Below, one piece after another: positions 35,472-44,304 of a DNA stretch of 48,296 bases. This DNA is from an uncultured Proteiniphilum sp. (GTDB lineage: Bacteria > Bacteroidota > Bacteroidia > Bacteroidales > Dysgonomonadaceae): assembly GCF_937873925.1 (NCBI RefSeq), contig NZ_CALNAT010000142.1, forward strand, positions 1 through 48,296, given 5' to 3'. The notes under the pieces are model-generated. The model was not told where the DNA came from, searched no databases, and was given only the letters and a program-made list of their open reading frames with translations. Each line of letters begins with the position of its first letter. Within the stretch, counting starts at the first letter, position 1. The position numbers and the translations under genes are program-made.

Positions 35472-36962
35472 ATGAAGACGAAAAGGATACTATTATTTTG
35501 TCTGAGTACAATTCTAGCCCCGGTTTGGGCTATTTCCCAGACAGTAACACTTGACCTGGACCGGAGCATCGAAATAGCTTCTGACAGTTCACTGCAGGCT
35601 TTCCGGGCAAAAAACCTGTATATGGCTAATTATTGGGAATACCGCTCCTTCAGGGCGGGCCGTCTGCCCTCATTGTCTTTAAGAACAACACCCATTCAAT
35701 ACCGGCGTGATTTTACACAAAGGTACGATTCGGAGAATAACATCGATGTATACAGGCGGCAACAATCGTTGCACACCTACGGGAACCTTTCCATAAGCCA
35801 GAATTTTGACCTTACGGGAGGTACATTCTTCATAGACTCGGAACTGGGGTATATGCGCAACTTCGGGGACAATACCTATTCGCAATTCAGTTCGGTCCCG
35901 GTACGTATAGGGTATTCCCAGTCCCTGTTTGGCTTTAACAGTTTTAAGTGGGAGAAAAAAATAGAACCCCTTAAATATGAAAAAGCCAAGCAGCAATTCC
36001 TGTATGCAATGCAGGAGATATCGGAATCGGCCATCTCTTACTTTTTCTCGTTGGCCATGGCGCAGGCAGAATACGACATGGCAAAAGAAAATGTGGCTTC
36101 TTCCGATACACTTTACCACATAGGTGCAAAGAGGTACAAGATAGCCTCCATATCCCAATCCGACCTGCTGACATTGAAACTCAATGTGGTAAATGCGCAG
36201 AATACCCTGCAAAACACGGAAATATCGCTAAAAAGAGCCATGTTCGGTTTTGTATCCTTTCTCAATATGGACAAAGAAACACACGTGATGCTCGAACTGC
36301 CCGGACGTCCGGAAAAAATAGAGATATCGCCGGATTTGGCCCTTCAATATGCAAGGCTGAACAATCCCGATTTTATGGGATTCGACCAGGAGAGGCTGGA
36401 AGCTGAAAGGGAAGTGGACAGGACAAAAAAAAGCTCAAATTTTGACGCCAGCTTTTCAGTGAGTGTCGGATTCAACCAGGTGGCCGGTAATTTGACGGAA
36501 GCATATAAAAATCCCCTTCAACAGGATGTAGTAAGTATCGGACTGACGGTACCTATTGTCGATTGGGGAGTACGCAAGGGCCGTGCGAACATGGCCCGTA
36601 ATAACCTGAACGTGATAAAAATATCTATCCAGCAAAAAGAGATGAACCTGGAGCAGGATGTCATTATGACGGTAAATGATTTCAATGTCCAGCAAAACCT
36701 TATAAGTAGTGCCGAGGAAGCTTTGGAGTTGGCATCCATGGCCTATGATGTGACAAAAGAACGGTTTATTATCGGTAAAACCGACCTGAATAGCCTTATT
36801 CTTTCCCAGGAAAGACAGAACAGGGCGCATCAAAATTATATCTTGTCGCTCAGGAATTACTGGTTAAGTTACTATAAATTAAGGAAGTTGACGCTTTACG
36901 ACTTTTTAGGACAAGAGGTCCTGAGCGAACAGTTTGACAGGATAGAAGGGGTGAAAAACTGA
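35472..36962 (+). CDS. TolC-family outer-membrane channel
   Basis: The 496-residue protein has a cleavable signal peptide (MKTKRILLFCLSTILAPVWA). Long alpha-helical segments are arranged as two repeats, as in TolC: SIEIASDSSLQAFRAKNLYM near the start, KYEKAKQQFLYAMQEISESA, then LALQYARLNNPDFMGFDQER and VTKERFIIGKTDLNSLILSQ in the second half. It would form the trimeric outer-membrane duct for the adaptor and permeases. It begins 19 bp after permease 1 and ends 6 bp before permease 2, fixing all four in one transcription unit. The gene is intact. Confidence 0.9.
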   Translation: MKTKRILLFCLSTILAPVWAISQTVTLDLDRSIEIASDSSLQAFRAKNLYMANYWEYRSFRAGRLPSLSLRTTPIQYRRDFTQRYDSENNIDVYRRQQSLHTYGNLSISQNFDLTGGTFFIDSELGYMRNFGDNTYSQFSSVPVRIGYSQSLFGFNSFKWEKKIEPLKYEKAKQQFLYAMQEISESAISYFFSLAMAQAEYDMAKENVASSDTLYHIGAKRYKIASISQSDLLTLKLNVVNAQNTLQNTEISLKRAMFGFVSFLNMDKETHVMLELPGRPEKIEISPDLALQYARLNNPDFMGFDQERLEAEREVDRTKKSSNFDASFSVSVGFNQVAGNLTEAYKNPLQQDVVSIGLTVPIVDWGVRKGRANMARNNLNVIKISIQQKEMNLEQDVIMTVNDFNVQQNLISSAEEALELASMAYDVTKERFIIGKTDLNSLILSQERQNRAHQNYILSLRNYWLSYYKLRKLTLYDFLGQEVLSEQFDRIEGVKN

Positions 36963-36968
36963 TATTAT

Positions 36969-39900
36969 ATGCGGGATAAAGATGAATTGACATATAGGGA
37001 GAATAAGGAAAAAGAGAGGGCAACAGGAAGATTCCCTTCTTTCTCCATTATCGTTGTTTTTATTTGTTTACTTATACTGGGATTAATCCTGGTTCCACAG
37101 TTGTCTGTAAAGCTCAATCCCTCAAGGAAATATCCGGTAGTCAATATTTCGTTCAACATGTGGGGACAATCGGCAAGGGTGATAGAGATGGAAGTAACTT
37201 CCAGGCTGGAAGCAATGCTCATGCGGATAAACGGGGTTCAGGACATAAGTTCCTATTCATCCAACGGGCAGGGCAGCATAACGGTGAGGTTATCCGAACA
37301 TGTTGATCCGGATATGGCCCGGTTCGAGATGTCTACGGTTATCCGCCAGGCCTGGCCTTCCCTGCCGCCAGGGGTTAGTTATCCTTCCCTTTATATGTCA
37401 GGAACAACGGAAGAAGTAAACCAGCCGTTCATCCGTTACACGATAAATGCACCTGTTTCCCCGATTTTGATACAAGAGTATGTGGATAATAATATAAAAA
37501 CAAAACTCTCAGGGCTGAAGGGTGTCGATCGGGTAGATGTAAGCGGTGCCAGCCGGATGGTTTATAAGCTGAAATATGATTTTATCCAATTACAAAATTA
37601 TAAAGTCTCCCTTAACGATATACGATCAGCCATTCAGGCATACCTGAATAAAGAATTCCTGGGGACAGGTAAAATAAATGATGAAGAGGGCCATGAGCAA
37701 TGGATCCGCATAGCCCTTATTGCCGGAAACAGGAACCAGCCATTTAATCCCTCTGTCATTCAGGTGAAAAATAGCGATGGAACAATTATATACCTGGACC
37801 AGTTGGTAGAAACCAGCTTCGAAGAGGAGGAAGCCTCCAGTTATTTCCGGATAAACGGGTTGAATTCGATTTATTTGTCTGTAACAGCTGATGATGCGGC
37901 CAACCAGTTGAATATGAGCGGTCAGGTTCAGCGATTGATGAAAGAACTCGAAAAGTCCATGCCTTCGGATTATGAACTGCATTTGTCGTATGATGCAGGT
38001 GAATATATAAAGGCAGAAATGGATAAGATATATTTCCGTTCGGGACTTACCGTATTGATCCTTTTATGTTTTATATTACTTATCTACCGGAATTTAAAAT
38101 ATTCATTCCTCATCATATTTTCTCTGGTTACAAATATCTCGATAGCGGCAATTCTTTATTATCTGCTGAAAATCGAACTCCAGATGTTTTCTTTGGCGGG
38201 AGTGACAATCTCATTGACATTAATTATCGATAATGCTATCATCATGTCGGACCAGATTATCCAGAGAGGGAACAAAAAAGCTTTCCTGGCTATCCTGACA
38301 GCCACAATCACAACAATCGGATCGCTGGTCATCATATTTTTTATGGACGAGGGCATAAGGCTCAATTTACTGGATTTCGCATGGGTCATTATCATTAACC
38401 TTGTCGTATCGTTATTTATAGCGCTGTTCCTGGTGCCTGCTCTGATCGAAAAACTCAAAATAGGAAAGAAGAAAAAAAATACAGGCAAAAAAAATAAAAT
38501 GCATCAACGCGACAGGCTGTCCCGTATCCTTAAGAAAATAAAGGATAAAAGGTCATTGGCCATATTCAACCGGGTGTACGAAAGGATCATTTTATTCATG
38601 TACCGTAAAAGAGTCTGGTTTATCGTGGCACTCATATTGGCTTTTGGACTGCCGGTCTTCCTTCTGCCTGATAAGATCGATAAAAAAACGGAAAGGGGTT
38701 ATTTTACCATAATTGAAACAAAGGGATTGGGATTCTGGGGAAACCTGTATAATAAAACATTTGGCTCTCCATTTTATAAAGAGACAATAAAACCGGTGTC
38801 GGATGTCGCGCTCGGCGGGACGATGCGCCTGTTCGCACAAAAGGTGCGCACCGGGTCGTATGCATCCGGAGAACGCAGTGAAACATCGTTGAATGTAGCT
38901 GCTACCTTGCCCAATGGTTCAACCAGGGATCAGATGAACACACTGATCCGGAAAATGGAAAACTATATAAAACAGTATCCCGAAGTTAAGCAGTTTGAAA
39001 CAACTATTGAAAGTGGGCAGAGGGCCAGTATACGCATATTATTCGTAAAAAACCATCAAAGAAGTTCGTTTCCCCATACGTTGAAATCCAGACTGGTCAG
39101 TAAAGCGCTTGAGCTGGGAGGTGGTAGTTGGGGCGTTTACGGTTTAGGAGACGGTTTTAATAATGAAATCAAGGAGCAGGCCGGTTCCAGCCGGATAAAG
39201 CTTTTAGGGTATAGTTATGACGACCTCAATACATTGGCTCTGGCTATGAAGGACTCCCTGATGCAGCATCGCAGGATAAAAGAGGTGACGATCGACTCAA
39301 AATTCAGTTGGTACAAAAGTGACTATATGGAGTATGTCTTTAACCTGGATAAGGAAAGGCTGGCCCAGGAAAATATCCTGCCGGCAGACCTATTCCATTC
39401 ACTGACACCGATGTTTGAAAAAAATATACATGCAGGAGATTGGATTAACGAGAGCCGGATAGAACCTGTCCAGCTTTTTTCCGAACAAATTAGCAAACTG
39501 GATATCTGGAACATGGAAAACTATCCGGGAAGAGTGGGGGATAGGGGATATAAACTGACCGAAGTGGCAACCATAGAAAAAGCACAGGTTCCCCAGGATA
39601 TTGCAAAGGAAAACCAGGAATACCGTCTTTGTCTGCAATATGAATATATTGGCAGTTACCAACAGGCCTGGAACGTGATGGAACGCACCATTCAATCCTT
39701 TAATCAGACAGCACCGTTAGGTTATAAGGCCGAAAGTGAAGCTTACAGGTACTGGTGGGATCAAGGGGGAACCAGCCAATACTGGTTATTACTCCTGGTA
39801 ATAGGAATCATATTCATTACTACAAGTATTTTGTTTAACTCCCTGAAGCAACCCTTGGTCATTGTCTTTATCATCCCGGTTTCCTTTATCGGTATATTCC

Positions 39901-40265
39901 TGACATTCTACTTGTTCGATTTAAACTTCGATCAGGGAGGTTTTGCCGCTTTTATCCTTTTGGCGGGGATCTCGGTCAATGCAAATATTTATGTTTTGAA
40001 CGAGTACAATAACATCAGAAGAGCCAATATTCGGATAACGCCAATAAAAGCTTATTTAAAAGCATGGAATGTGAAGATCAGGCCAATTTTCCTGACTATT
40101 GTATCCACTGTGCTGGGTTTTATTCCCTTCATGGCAGGTGAACATAAAGAGGCTTTCTGGTTCCCCTTGGCAGCAGGAACAATAGGGGGGCTTATATTAT
40201 CCTTTTTTGCATTATTTCTGTTTCTTCCACTGTTTATGGGGGTGGGAAGGTGCCGGTTAACTTAA
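36969..40265 (+). CDS. RND-family exporter permease 2
   Basis: The 1,098-residue protein is related to permease 1 but longer. It has a charged cytoplasmic head (RDKDELTYRENKEKERATGR) before TM1 and a basic Lys/Asn-rich cytoplasmic loop (about 495-530). The RND plan is clear: LNPSRKYPVVNISFNMWGQ near the start, LTLIIDNAIIMSDQIIQRG in TM4 with D421-N422 at the D407-D408 position, and GISVNANIYVLNEYNN in the C-terminal half. A single operon with one adaptor, one channel and two unlike permeases resembles MdtBC, where the pump is a mixed trimer. The sequence diverges from drug-pump consensus in its periplasmic loops. It ends 34 bp before the U2 element. Confidence 0.9.
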   Translation: MRDKDELTYRENKEKERATGRFPSFSIIVVFICLLILGLILVPQLSVKLNPSRKYPVVNISFNMWGQSARVIEMEVTSRLEAMLMRINGVQDISSYSSNGQGSITVRLSEHVDPDMARFEMSTVIRQAWPSLPPGVSYPSLYMSGTTEEVNQPFIRYTINAPVSPILIQEYVDNNIKTKLSGLKGVDRVDVSGASRMVYKLKYDFIQLQNYKVSLNDIRSAIQAYLNKEFLGTGKINDEEGHEQWIRIALIAGNRNQPFNPSVIQVKNSDGTIIYLDQLVETSFEEEEASSYFRINGLNSIYLSVTADDAANQLNMSGQVQRLMKELEKSMPSDYELHLSYDAGEYIKAEMDKIYFRSGLTVLILLCFILLIYRNLKYSFLIIFSLVTNISIAAILYYLLKIELQMFSLAGVTISLTLIIDNAIIMSDQIIQRGNKKAFLAILTATITTIGSLVIIFFMDEGIRLNLLDFAWVIIINLVVSLFIALFLVPALIEKLKIGKKKKNTGKKNKMHQRDRLSRILKKIKDKRSLAIFNRVYERIILFMYRKRVWFIVALILAFGLPVFLLPDKIDKKTERGYFTIIETKGLGFWGNLYNKTFGSPFYKETIKPVSDVALGGTMRLFAQKVRTGSYASGERSETSLNVAATLPNGSTRDQMNTLIRKMENYIKQYPEVKQFETTIESGQRASIRILFVKNHQRSSFPHTLKSRLVSKALELGGGSWGVYGLGDGFNNEIKEQAGSSRIKLLGYSYDDLNTLALAMKDSLMQHRRIKEVTIDSKFSWYKSDYMEYVFNLDKERLAQENILPADLFHSLTPMFEKNIHAGDWINESRIEPVQLFSEQISKLDIWNMENYPGRVGDRGYKLTEVATIEKAQVPQDIAKENQEYRLCLQYEYIGSYQQAWNVMERTIQSFNQTAPLGYKAESEAYRYWWDQGGTSQYWLLLLVIGIIFITTSILFNSLKQPLVIVFIIPVSFIGIFLTFYLFDLNFDQGGFAAFILLAGISVNANIYVLNEYNNIRRANIRITPIKAYLKAWNVKIRPIFLTIVSTVLGFIPFMAGEHKEAFWFPLAAGTIGGLILSFFALFLFLPLFMGVGRCRLT

Positions 40266-40299
40266 TTAAAGGATATCCAAATACAGTTTTGTACTTCTT

Positions 40300-40410
40300 T
40301 TTTCAGGTCAGAATCATTTGCTTGATACGTCATTATTTGTTTTAATTATAGCTGTTTGACCATTTTGTGGTAGGTCAAAATCACATAACCCTATTGCCAG
40401 TCTTATTTTT
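40300..40410 (+). repeat. Conserved ~110-bp upstream element, copy U2
   Basis: This is the second copy of the element at 18551-18662, in the same orientation. It shares TTTTCAGGT, AGAATCA, TAGGTCAAAAT (40371-40381) and CTATTG (40391-40396). Where U1 has its -7 box, U2 has TTTTCTAC, and the ATG of a decayed gene follows within 14 bp. The U2 promoter is probably dead. Confidence 0.7.
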
Positions 40411-40424
40411 AAAAAGTTTTCTAC

Positions 40425-41029
40425 ATGAAGATAAACCATATATTTCTTGTTTTAGTAATCATTCTAATGGCTTTTACTTTAGCATGTAATGGAAATCGAA
40501 ATAACATTGAAAGCGGGAAAGCCTCTAATGATTCTTTGGAATTTACTTATTTAAGGATAAATCCCAAGAAATTTAAAGATAATAGTGAATGGAGAGGTAA
40601 CCGGAAAATATAAATTTAAGTTCACGACCAATAAAGAGACATTTAATTATAATAACAGTGAGGCCGTGAATAACGCTATTTACGAGAAAATAAAAAATGG
40701 CGATTATGTCAAATTGGGTTCATGCCTTGAATCAGATCACTATATATTTTTCAGCTACGGAATGGACGATTTTGTAATGGAATCATACATCACTAAAAAG
40801 ATTTCGAGGTCAATAATGTAGGCCTGTTCTATTTTGATGATTTCAATGGTATTTCTTTTGGAGCGAGCATGATAAGTATTGAACGTAACAAATTAATAGC
40901 AACTATAGAACCGGCTGATTTACTTGCTCTAACGCAAAAAACAATAATGTATCGGAGAATCTCAGAGTTATAAAGAATAAAATAGACATGTCGGATAACC
41001 CGGTAATTATAATAATGGACTTAAAATGA
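40425..41029 (+). pseudogene. Decayed six-bladed beta-propeller lipoprotein gene
   Basis: Four consecutive coding pieces lie in changing frames. 40425-40613 has a lipoprotein signal (MAFTLACNGN) and the family start LEFTYLRINPKKFKD. 40585-40821 contains GDYVKLGSCLESDHYIFFSY. About 40815-40974 has GLFYFDDFNGISFGASM. About 40949-41029 ends in MSDNPVIIIMDLK, matching the tail of the intact propeller protein at 26679-27875 (ESDNPIISIIKL). At about 200 codons in total, it also lacks much of the propeller. At least three frame breaks mean it is not functional. Confidence 0.7.
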
Positions 41030-41262
41030 AAACAAGCGGTGAGGCTCTGCTGGCAGAAGAATATGATAATTCACTGAAACCAATGGAGTAAGGAAAACTG
41101 ACTTTTGGGGTCACTCCGGTTTTAGTATTAAATCCCTTTGTTTAAATATGTGTGAATAATCTGTATCTAACGTTAATAACTGGGTTTTTATGCAACATTT
41201 TTCTTAAAATTTCATCTATGGAAATAGAGGTGAAAACTTTCAATAACTGTATAAATACTTCA

Positions 41263-42216
41263 ATGAAAAATTTAAGTCATTTATTATTAGGGTTATTCCT
41301 TATCCTTTTTCTTTTTTCCTGTGAAAAAGAGCCCATCGATTCCTCTTTTTATATAGAAGGAATGACTGCGGAGAATTATCCCCGTGTCGACGGTTCCACT
41401 TCCACGGCGCCCTTACAAACGCTTATTGCTTGTAAACTATTGAATTGCCGTTATGAATGGCGGCAACTGTTACATGCCTATTTCACATGGGAAATTGCGC
41501 CGAATTATGACGATGTGCCTCGCAGTTTTTTCGAAGAACGGATAAAAACATCGCAAACGCACCATTCTTTTATCAACTTAATCGATAAAAAGGCCGATTT
41601 TATTTTGACGCATCGTACCGTGTCGGACGATGAGAAAAATTATGCCGGGCAAGCCGACGTATCGTTAACAGAGACTCCGGTCGCACACGATGCTTTTATT
41701 TTTATCGTTAACGAGGAAAATCCTGTTAAATCGCTTACCCATAAGCAAATTCAGGATATTTATATGGGAAAGATAACCAATTGGAAAGAAGTCGGCGGAA
41801 ACGATATGCCGATAAAGCCTTATGTACGGAATCAAAACTCCGGCAGTCAGGAACTGATGGAGACCATTGTGATGAAAGGGTTACAAATGCCGGAATGGAG
41901 CGAAGAAGCGGAACTTTCGAGCATGATGCTCGCTTTTACGCAGGTTCGCAGCGAAGAAAATGCTATCTGCTACACCGTATATTATTATAAAGAACAAATT
42001 GTGAGAGATGCCGAGCGTGTAAAAACATTGTCCGTCAATGGAATTTATCCCGATAAGAGCACCCTGTCAAGTCAAACTTATCCTTATATGGCGGATGTGT
42101 ACGCCGTAATTCGTTCGGATCTGGGCAGGTTGTCCAATGCGTACAAACTTTATGAGTTGCTTCAAACAAAAGCGGGAAAGAGTGTAATTGCACAAAGCGG
42201 ATATATTCCGAATTAA
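41263..42216 (+). CDS. PstS-like periplasmic-binding lipoprotein
   Basis: The 317-residue protein has a lipoprotein signal (LILFLFSCEKE). A phosphate-binding-type fold of the PstS class is suggested by PRVDGSTSTAPLQTLIA near the start, DFILTHRTVSDDE, FIFIVNEENPVKSLTHKQIQ, the family hallmark IYMGKITNWKEVGG, and the loop RNQNSGSQELMETIVMKG. The SGSQE and GSTS loops are positions that hold phosphate in PstS. No pstC, pstA or pstB is nearby. A sensing or scavenging role is possible. I chose ATG 41263 because it begins a normal signal peptide; the frame extends upstream without one. The region 41030-41262 contains nothing else I can assign. The next gene starts 71 bp downstream. Confidence 0.83.
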   Translation: MKNLSHLLLGLFLILFLFSCEKEPIDSSFYIEGMTAENYPRVDGSTSTAPLQTLIACKLLNCRYEWRQLLHAYFTWEIAPNYDDVPRSFFEERIKTSQTHHSFINLIDKKADFILTHRTVSDDEKNYAGQADVSLTETPVAHDAFIFIVNEENPVKSLTHKQIQDIYMGKITNWKEVGGNDMPIKPYVRNQNSGSQELMETIVMKGLQMPEWSEEAELSSMMLAFTQVRSEENAICYTVYYYKEQIVRDAERVKTLSVNGIYPDKSTLSSQTYPYMADVYAVIRSDLGRLSNAYKLYELLQTKAGKSVIAQSGYIPN

Positions 42217-42287
42217 TAAGAACGGAGTAATCTATCCCGTGCGCTTTATGATAAAAAACAGACAATAATAATTTAAAATCCCGGTTT

Positions 42288-43745
42288 ATGAAAACAAACA
42301 CTTATTTTTTTGCGCTTTTTGTATTGGCTTTTTTTATTTCGTGCCAATCGGGGCACGAAGATGACATTAATTTAGGGGATTGGAACAAGGGTGAAATGCC
42401 GGATATGTATAACGAGAAGTACAAGGACTATGATGAAAATCCGTTTTTGAAAGTAAGCGAATTCCCAAAATCCACGTTTTCCATTGACGCCGACGGCGCC
42501 TCTTATGCCAATATGCGCCGTTTTGTGTATCTCGGGCAAAAGCCGCCCAAAGCTTCGGTACGGACCGAAGAATATGTCAATTATTTTACGTACAATTATC
42601 CTGAACCTGAATCGAATGAAAATGTTGCATTGAGTTCCGATATTGTTACCTGTCCGTGGAATGAAGAGCATCATATTCTGCGATTGGGCATGAAAGGAAA
42701 AACTATTCCCGAAAATCAGTTGCCCAGTTCCAACTACGTGTTTCTGATCGATGTGTCCGGTTCCATGAACTCTCCCGATAAACTGGGTATCCTGAAAACA
42801 GGATTCAAGCAATTAGTGGACGAATTAAATCCGGAAGACCGGATCGCCATCGTCGTCTATGCCGGGCAGGTGGGGGTGCTGCTGCCATCTACCAGTGCAT
42901 CAGAAAAGGATAAGATTAAAAACGCGATCGATAAGTTAGGCGCCGGAGGTTCAACGGCCGGGGCAGCAGGAATTACAACGGCATACGAAATCGCACAGGA
43001 AAATTTCATTCAGGATGGGAATAACCGCATCATATTGGGAACCGACGGCGACTTTAATGTGGGTATTTCCTCCACCGATGATTTAGTAGAACTGATAGAG
43101 GAAAAACGGAAAAGCGGCATTTACCTCACGGTGCTGGGTGTAGGTGGAGGCAATCTCAACGACCACATGATGGAACAAATTGCCAATAAAGGGAACGGCA
43201 ATTACGAGTATATCGATAATGCATCGCAGATACAGAAAGTATTTGTGTATGAGAAATCGAAATTCCATACGGTTGCTAAAGATTCCAAAATACAGATTAC
43301 GTTCAATCCCGATAGGGTGGACTCTTACCGGCTCATTGGCTATGAAAACCGTAAATTGAAAGATGAAGAGTTTGAAGACGACGAAAAAGATGCCGGTGAA
43401 ATAGGTGCTTCCCAGACCATTACAGCATTGTATGAAGTGGTGTTGAAGAGCACGGATGCTGCGGGCGAATACGCCGATTTCGATTTCCGTTATAAATTTC
43501 CGGACAGTGATAACAGCCGGATACTGAATCTCTCCATTCAAAATAAACCGGTTAGTATAACTTCCGGTTCGCCTGAAACGCGTTTTGCAGTAGCGGTTGC
43601 CGGATTTGGCTTGCTTATGCGGGAATCGGAATACAAAGGTTCGCTCGATCTGAAAAAGGTAAAAGAGCTTGCCGGTTCTTCCCTTTCTTTTGATCCTAAC
43701 GGGTACCGTAAAGAATTTGTGGAACTGATCGGAAAAGTGAATTAA
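42288..43745 (+). CDS. YfbK-type von Willebrand factor A lipoprotein
   Basis: The 485-residue protein has a lipoprotein signal (LAFFISCQSG). The N-terminal YfbK-family region contains FPKSTFSIDADGASYANMRR and VRTEEYVNYFTYNYP. A VWA domain follows with the metal-binding MIDAS motif starting at D155 (FLIDVSGSMNSPDKL), AGGSTAGAAGITTAYEIA and ILGTDGDFNVGIS. The C-terminal DUF3520-like part ends LAGSSLSFDPNGYRKEFVEL. The family probably mediates metal-dependent protein contacts at the envelope. The TonB-box or carboxypeptidase segment some longer homologues carry is absent. It forms a likely operon with the PstS-like gene upstream and the small lipoprotein downstream (46 bp gap). Confidence 0.88.
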   Translation: MKTNTYFFALFVLAFFISCQSGHEDDINLGDWNKGEMPDMYNEKYKDYDENPFLKVSEFPKSTFSIDADGASYANMRRFVYLGQKPPKASVRTEEYVNYFTYNYPEPESNENVALSSDIVTCPWNEEHHILRLGMKGKTIPENQLPSSNYVFLIDVSGSMNSPDKLGILKTGFKQLVDELNPEDRIAIVVYAGQVGVLLPSTSASEKDKIKNAIDKLGAGGSTAGAAGITTAYEIAQENFIQDGNNRIILGTDGDFNVGISSTDDLVELIEEKRKSGIYLTVLGVGGGNLNDHMMEQIANKGNGNYEYIDNASQIQKVFVYEKSKFHTVAKDSKIQITFNPDRVDSYRLIGYENRKLKDEEFEDDEKDAGEIGASQTITALYEVVLKSTDAAGEYADFDFRYKFPDSDNSRILNLSIQNKPVSITSGSPETRFAVAVAGFGLLMRESEYKGSLDLKKVKELAGSSLSFDPNGYRKEFVELIGKVN

Positions 43746-43791
43746 AGTAAAAGAACCGGTATTAAAAATAGAAATACAGAAGCTGACGAAG

Positions 43792-44217
43792 ATGAATATT
43801 ATATGCCGATTTATTATTGTTTGGATCATTGCAGTGATTTTTTTCTCTTGTGATAAGAATATGATCACTCCGCCGGACATAAATGCCCCCACAATTATAG
43901 ACACGGAACTATACAATGGGATTTCCGGTGTGAATGTGTTGGATGCGGAGATTATTGGTGATGTGCTTAAAGTGAGCATCGGTGCAAGCGGTTGCGACGG
44001 TTCAACATGGGAAGCCCGGCTGATCAGTGCGGGAGGGATAATAAAAACAAATCCGCCGCAACGCGAAGTAAAAATAGAGTTTATAAACAAAGAAGTATGT
44101 GCTGCCGCGTTAACAAAAACGTTTGTTTTTGACCTGAAGCCTCTCCGGGTAAAGGAAATCCGAAAAGTAAGTATTCATTTAGAGGGGTGGCCTCACCTGT
44201 TATTATATACATATTAA
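43792..44217 (+). CDS. Small lipoprotein of unknown function
   Basis: The 141-residue protein has a lipoprotein signal (IIAVIFFSCDKN). A single beta-rich domain follows, with VKVSIGASGCDGSTWEARLI-like alternation: the real segment is LKVSIGASGCDGSTWEARL. It also contains FINKEVCAAALTKTFVFDL. Two mature cysteines could form a disulfide. The GCDG and C-A-A-A-L pattern is seen in small Bacteroidetes envelope lipoproteins, but I cannot name a family. It lies downstream of the VWA gene on the same strand and is followed by a hairpin, so it likely ends that operon. Confidence 0.7.
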   Translation: MNIICRFIIVWIIAVIFFSCDKNMITPPDINAPTIIDTELYNGISGVNVLDAEIIGDVLKVSIGASGCDGSTWEARLISAGGIIKTNPPQREVKIEFINKEVCAAALTKTFVFDLKPLRVKEIRKVSIHLEGWPHLLLYTY

Positions 44218-44228
44218 TTAAAAACGTC

Positions 44229-44270
44229 TTTGTTGGGGCATTACACTATAGGGTATAATATCCCAACAAA
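44229..44270. terminator. Hairpin between converging operons
   Basis: TTTGTTGGG (44229-44237) pairs perfectly with CCCAACAAA (44262-44270) around a 24-base loop. There is no clean T-run, but the position between two converging genes fits a transcription end. Confidence 0.45.
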
Positions 44271-44304
44271 TCATTTAACATTTTATTTTTGGTTGTTGGC
44301 GACC

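Noticed and set aside
43083..44090. 335-codon reverse frame over the VWA and small lipoprotein genes
   Set aside because: It crosses two well-supported forward genes, and its translation shows no signal or domain.
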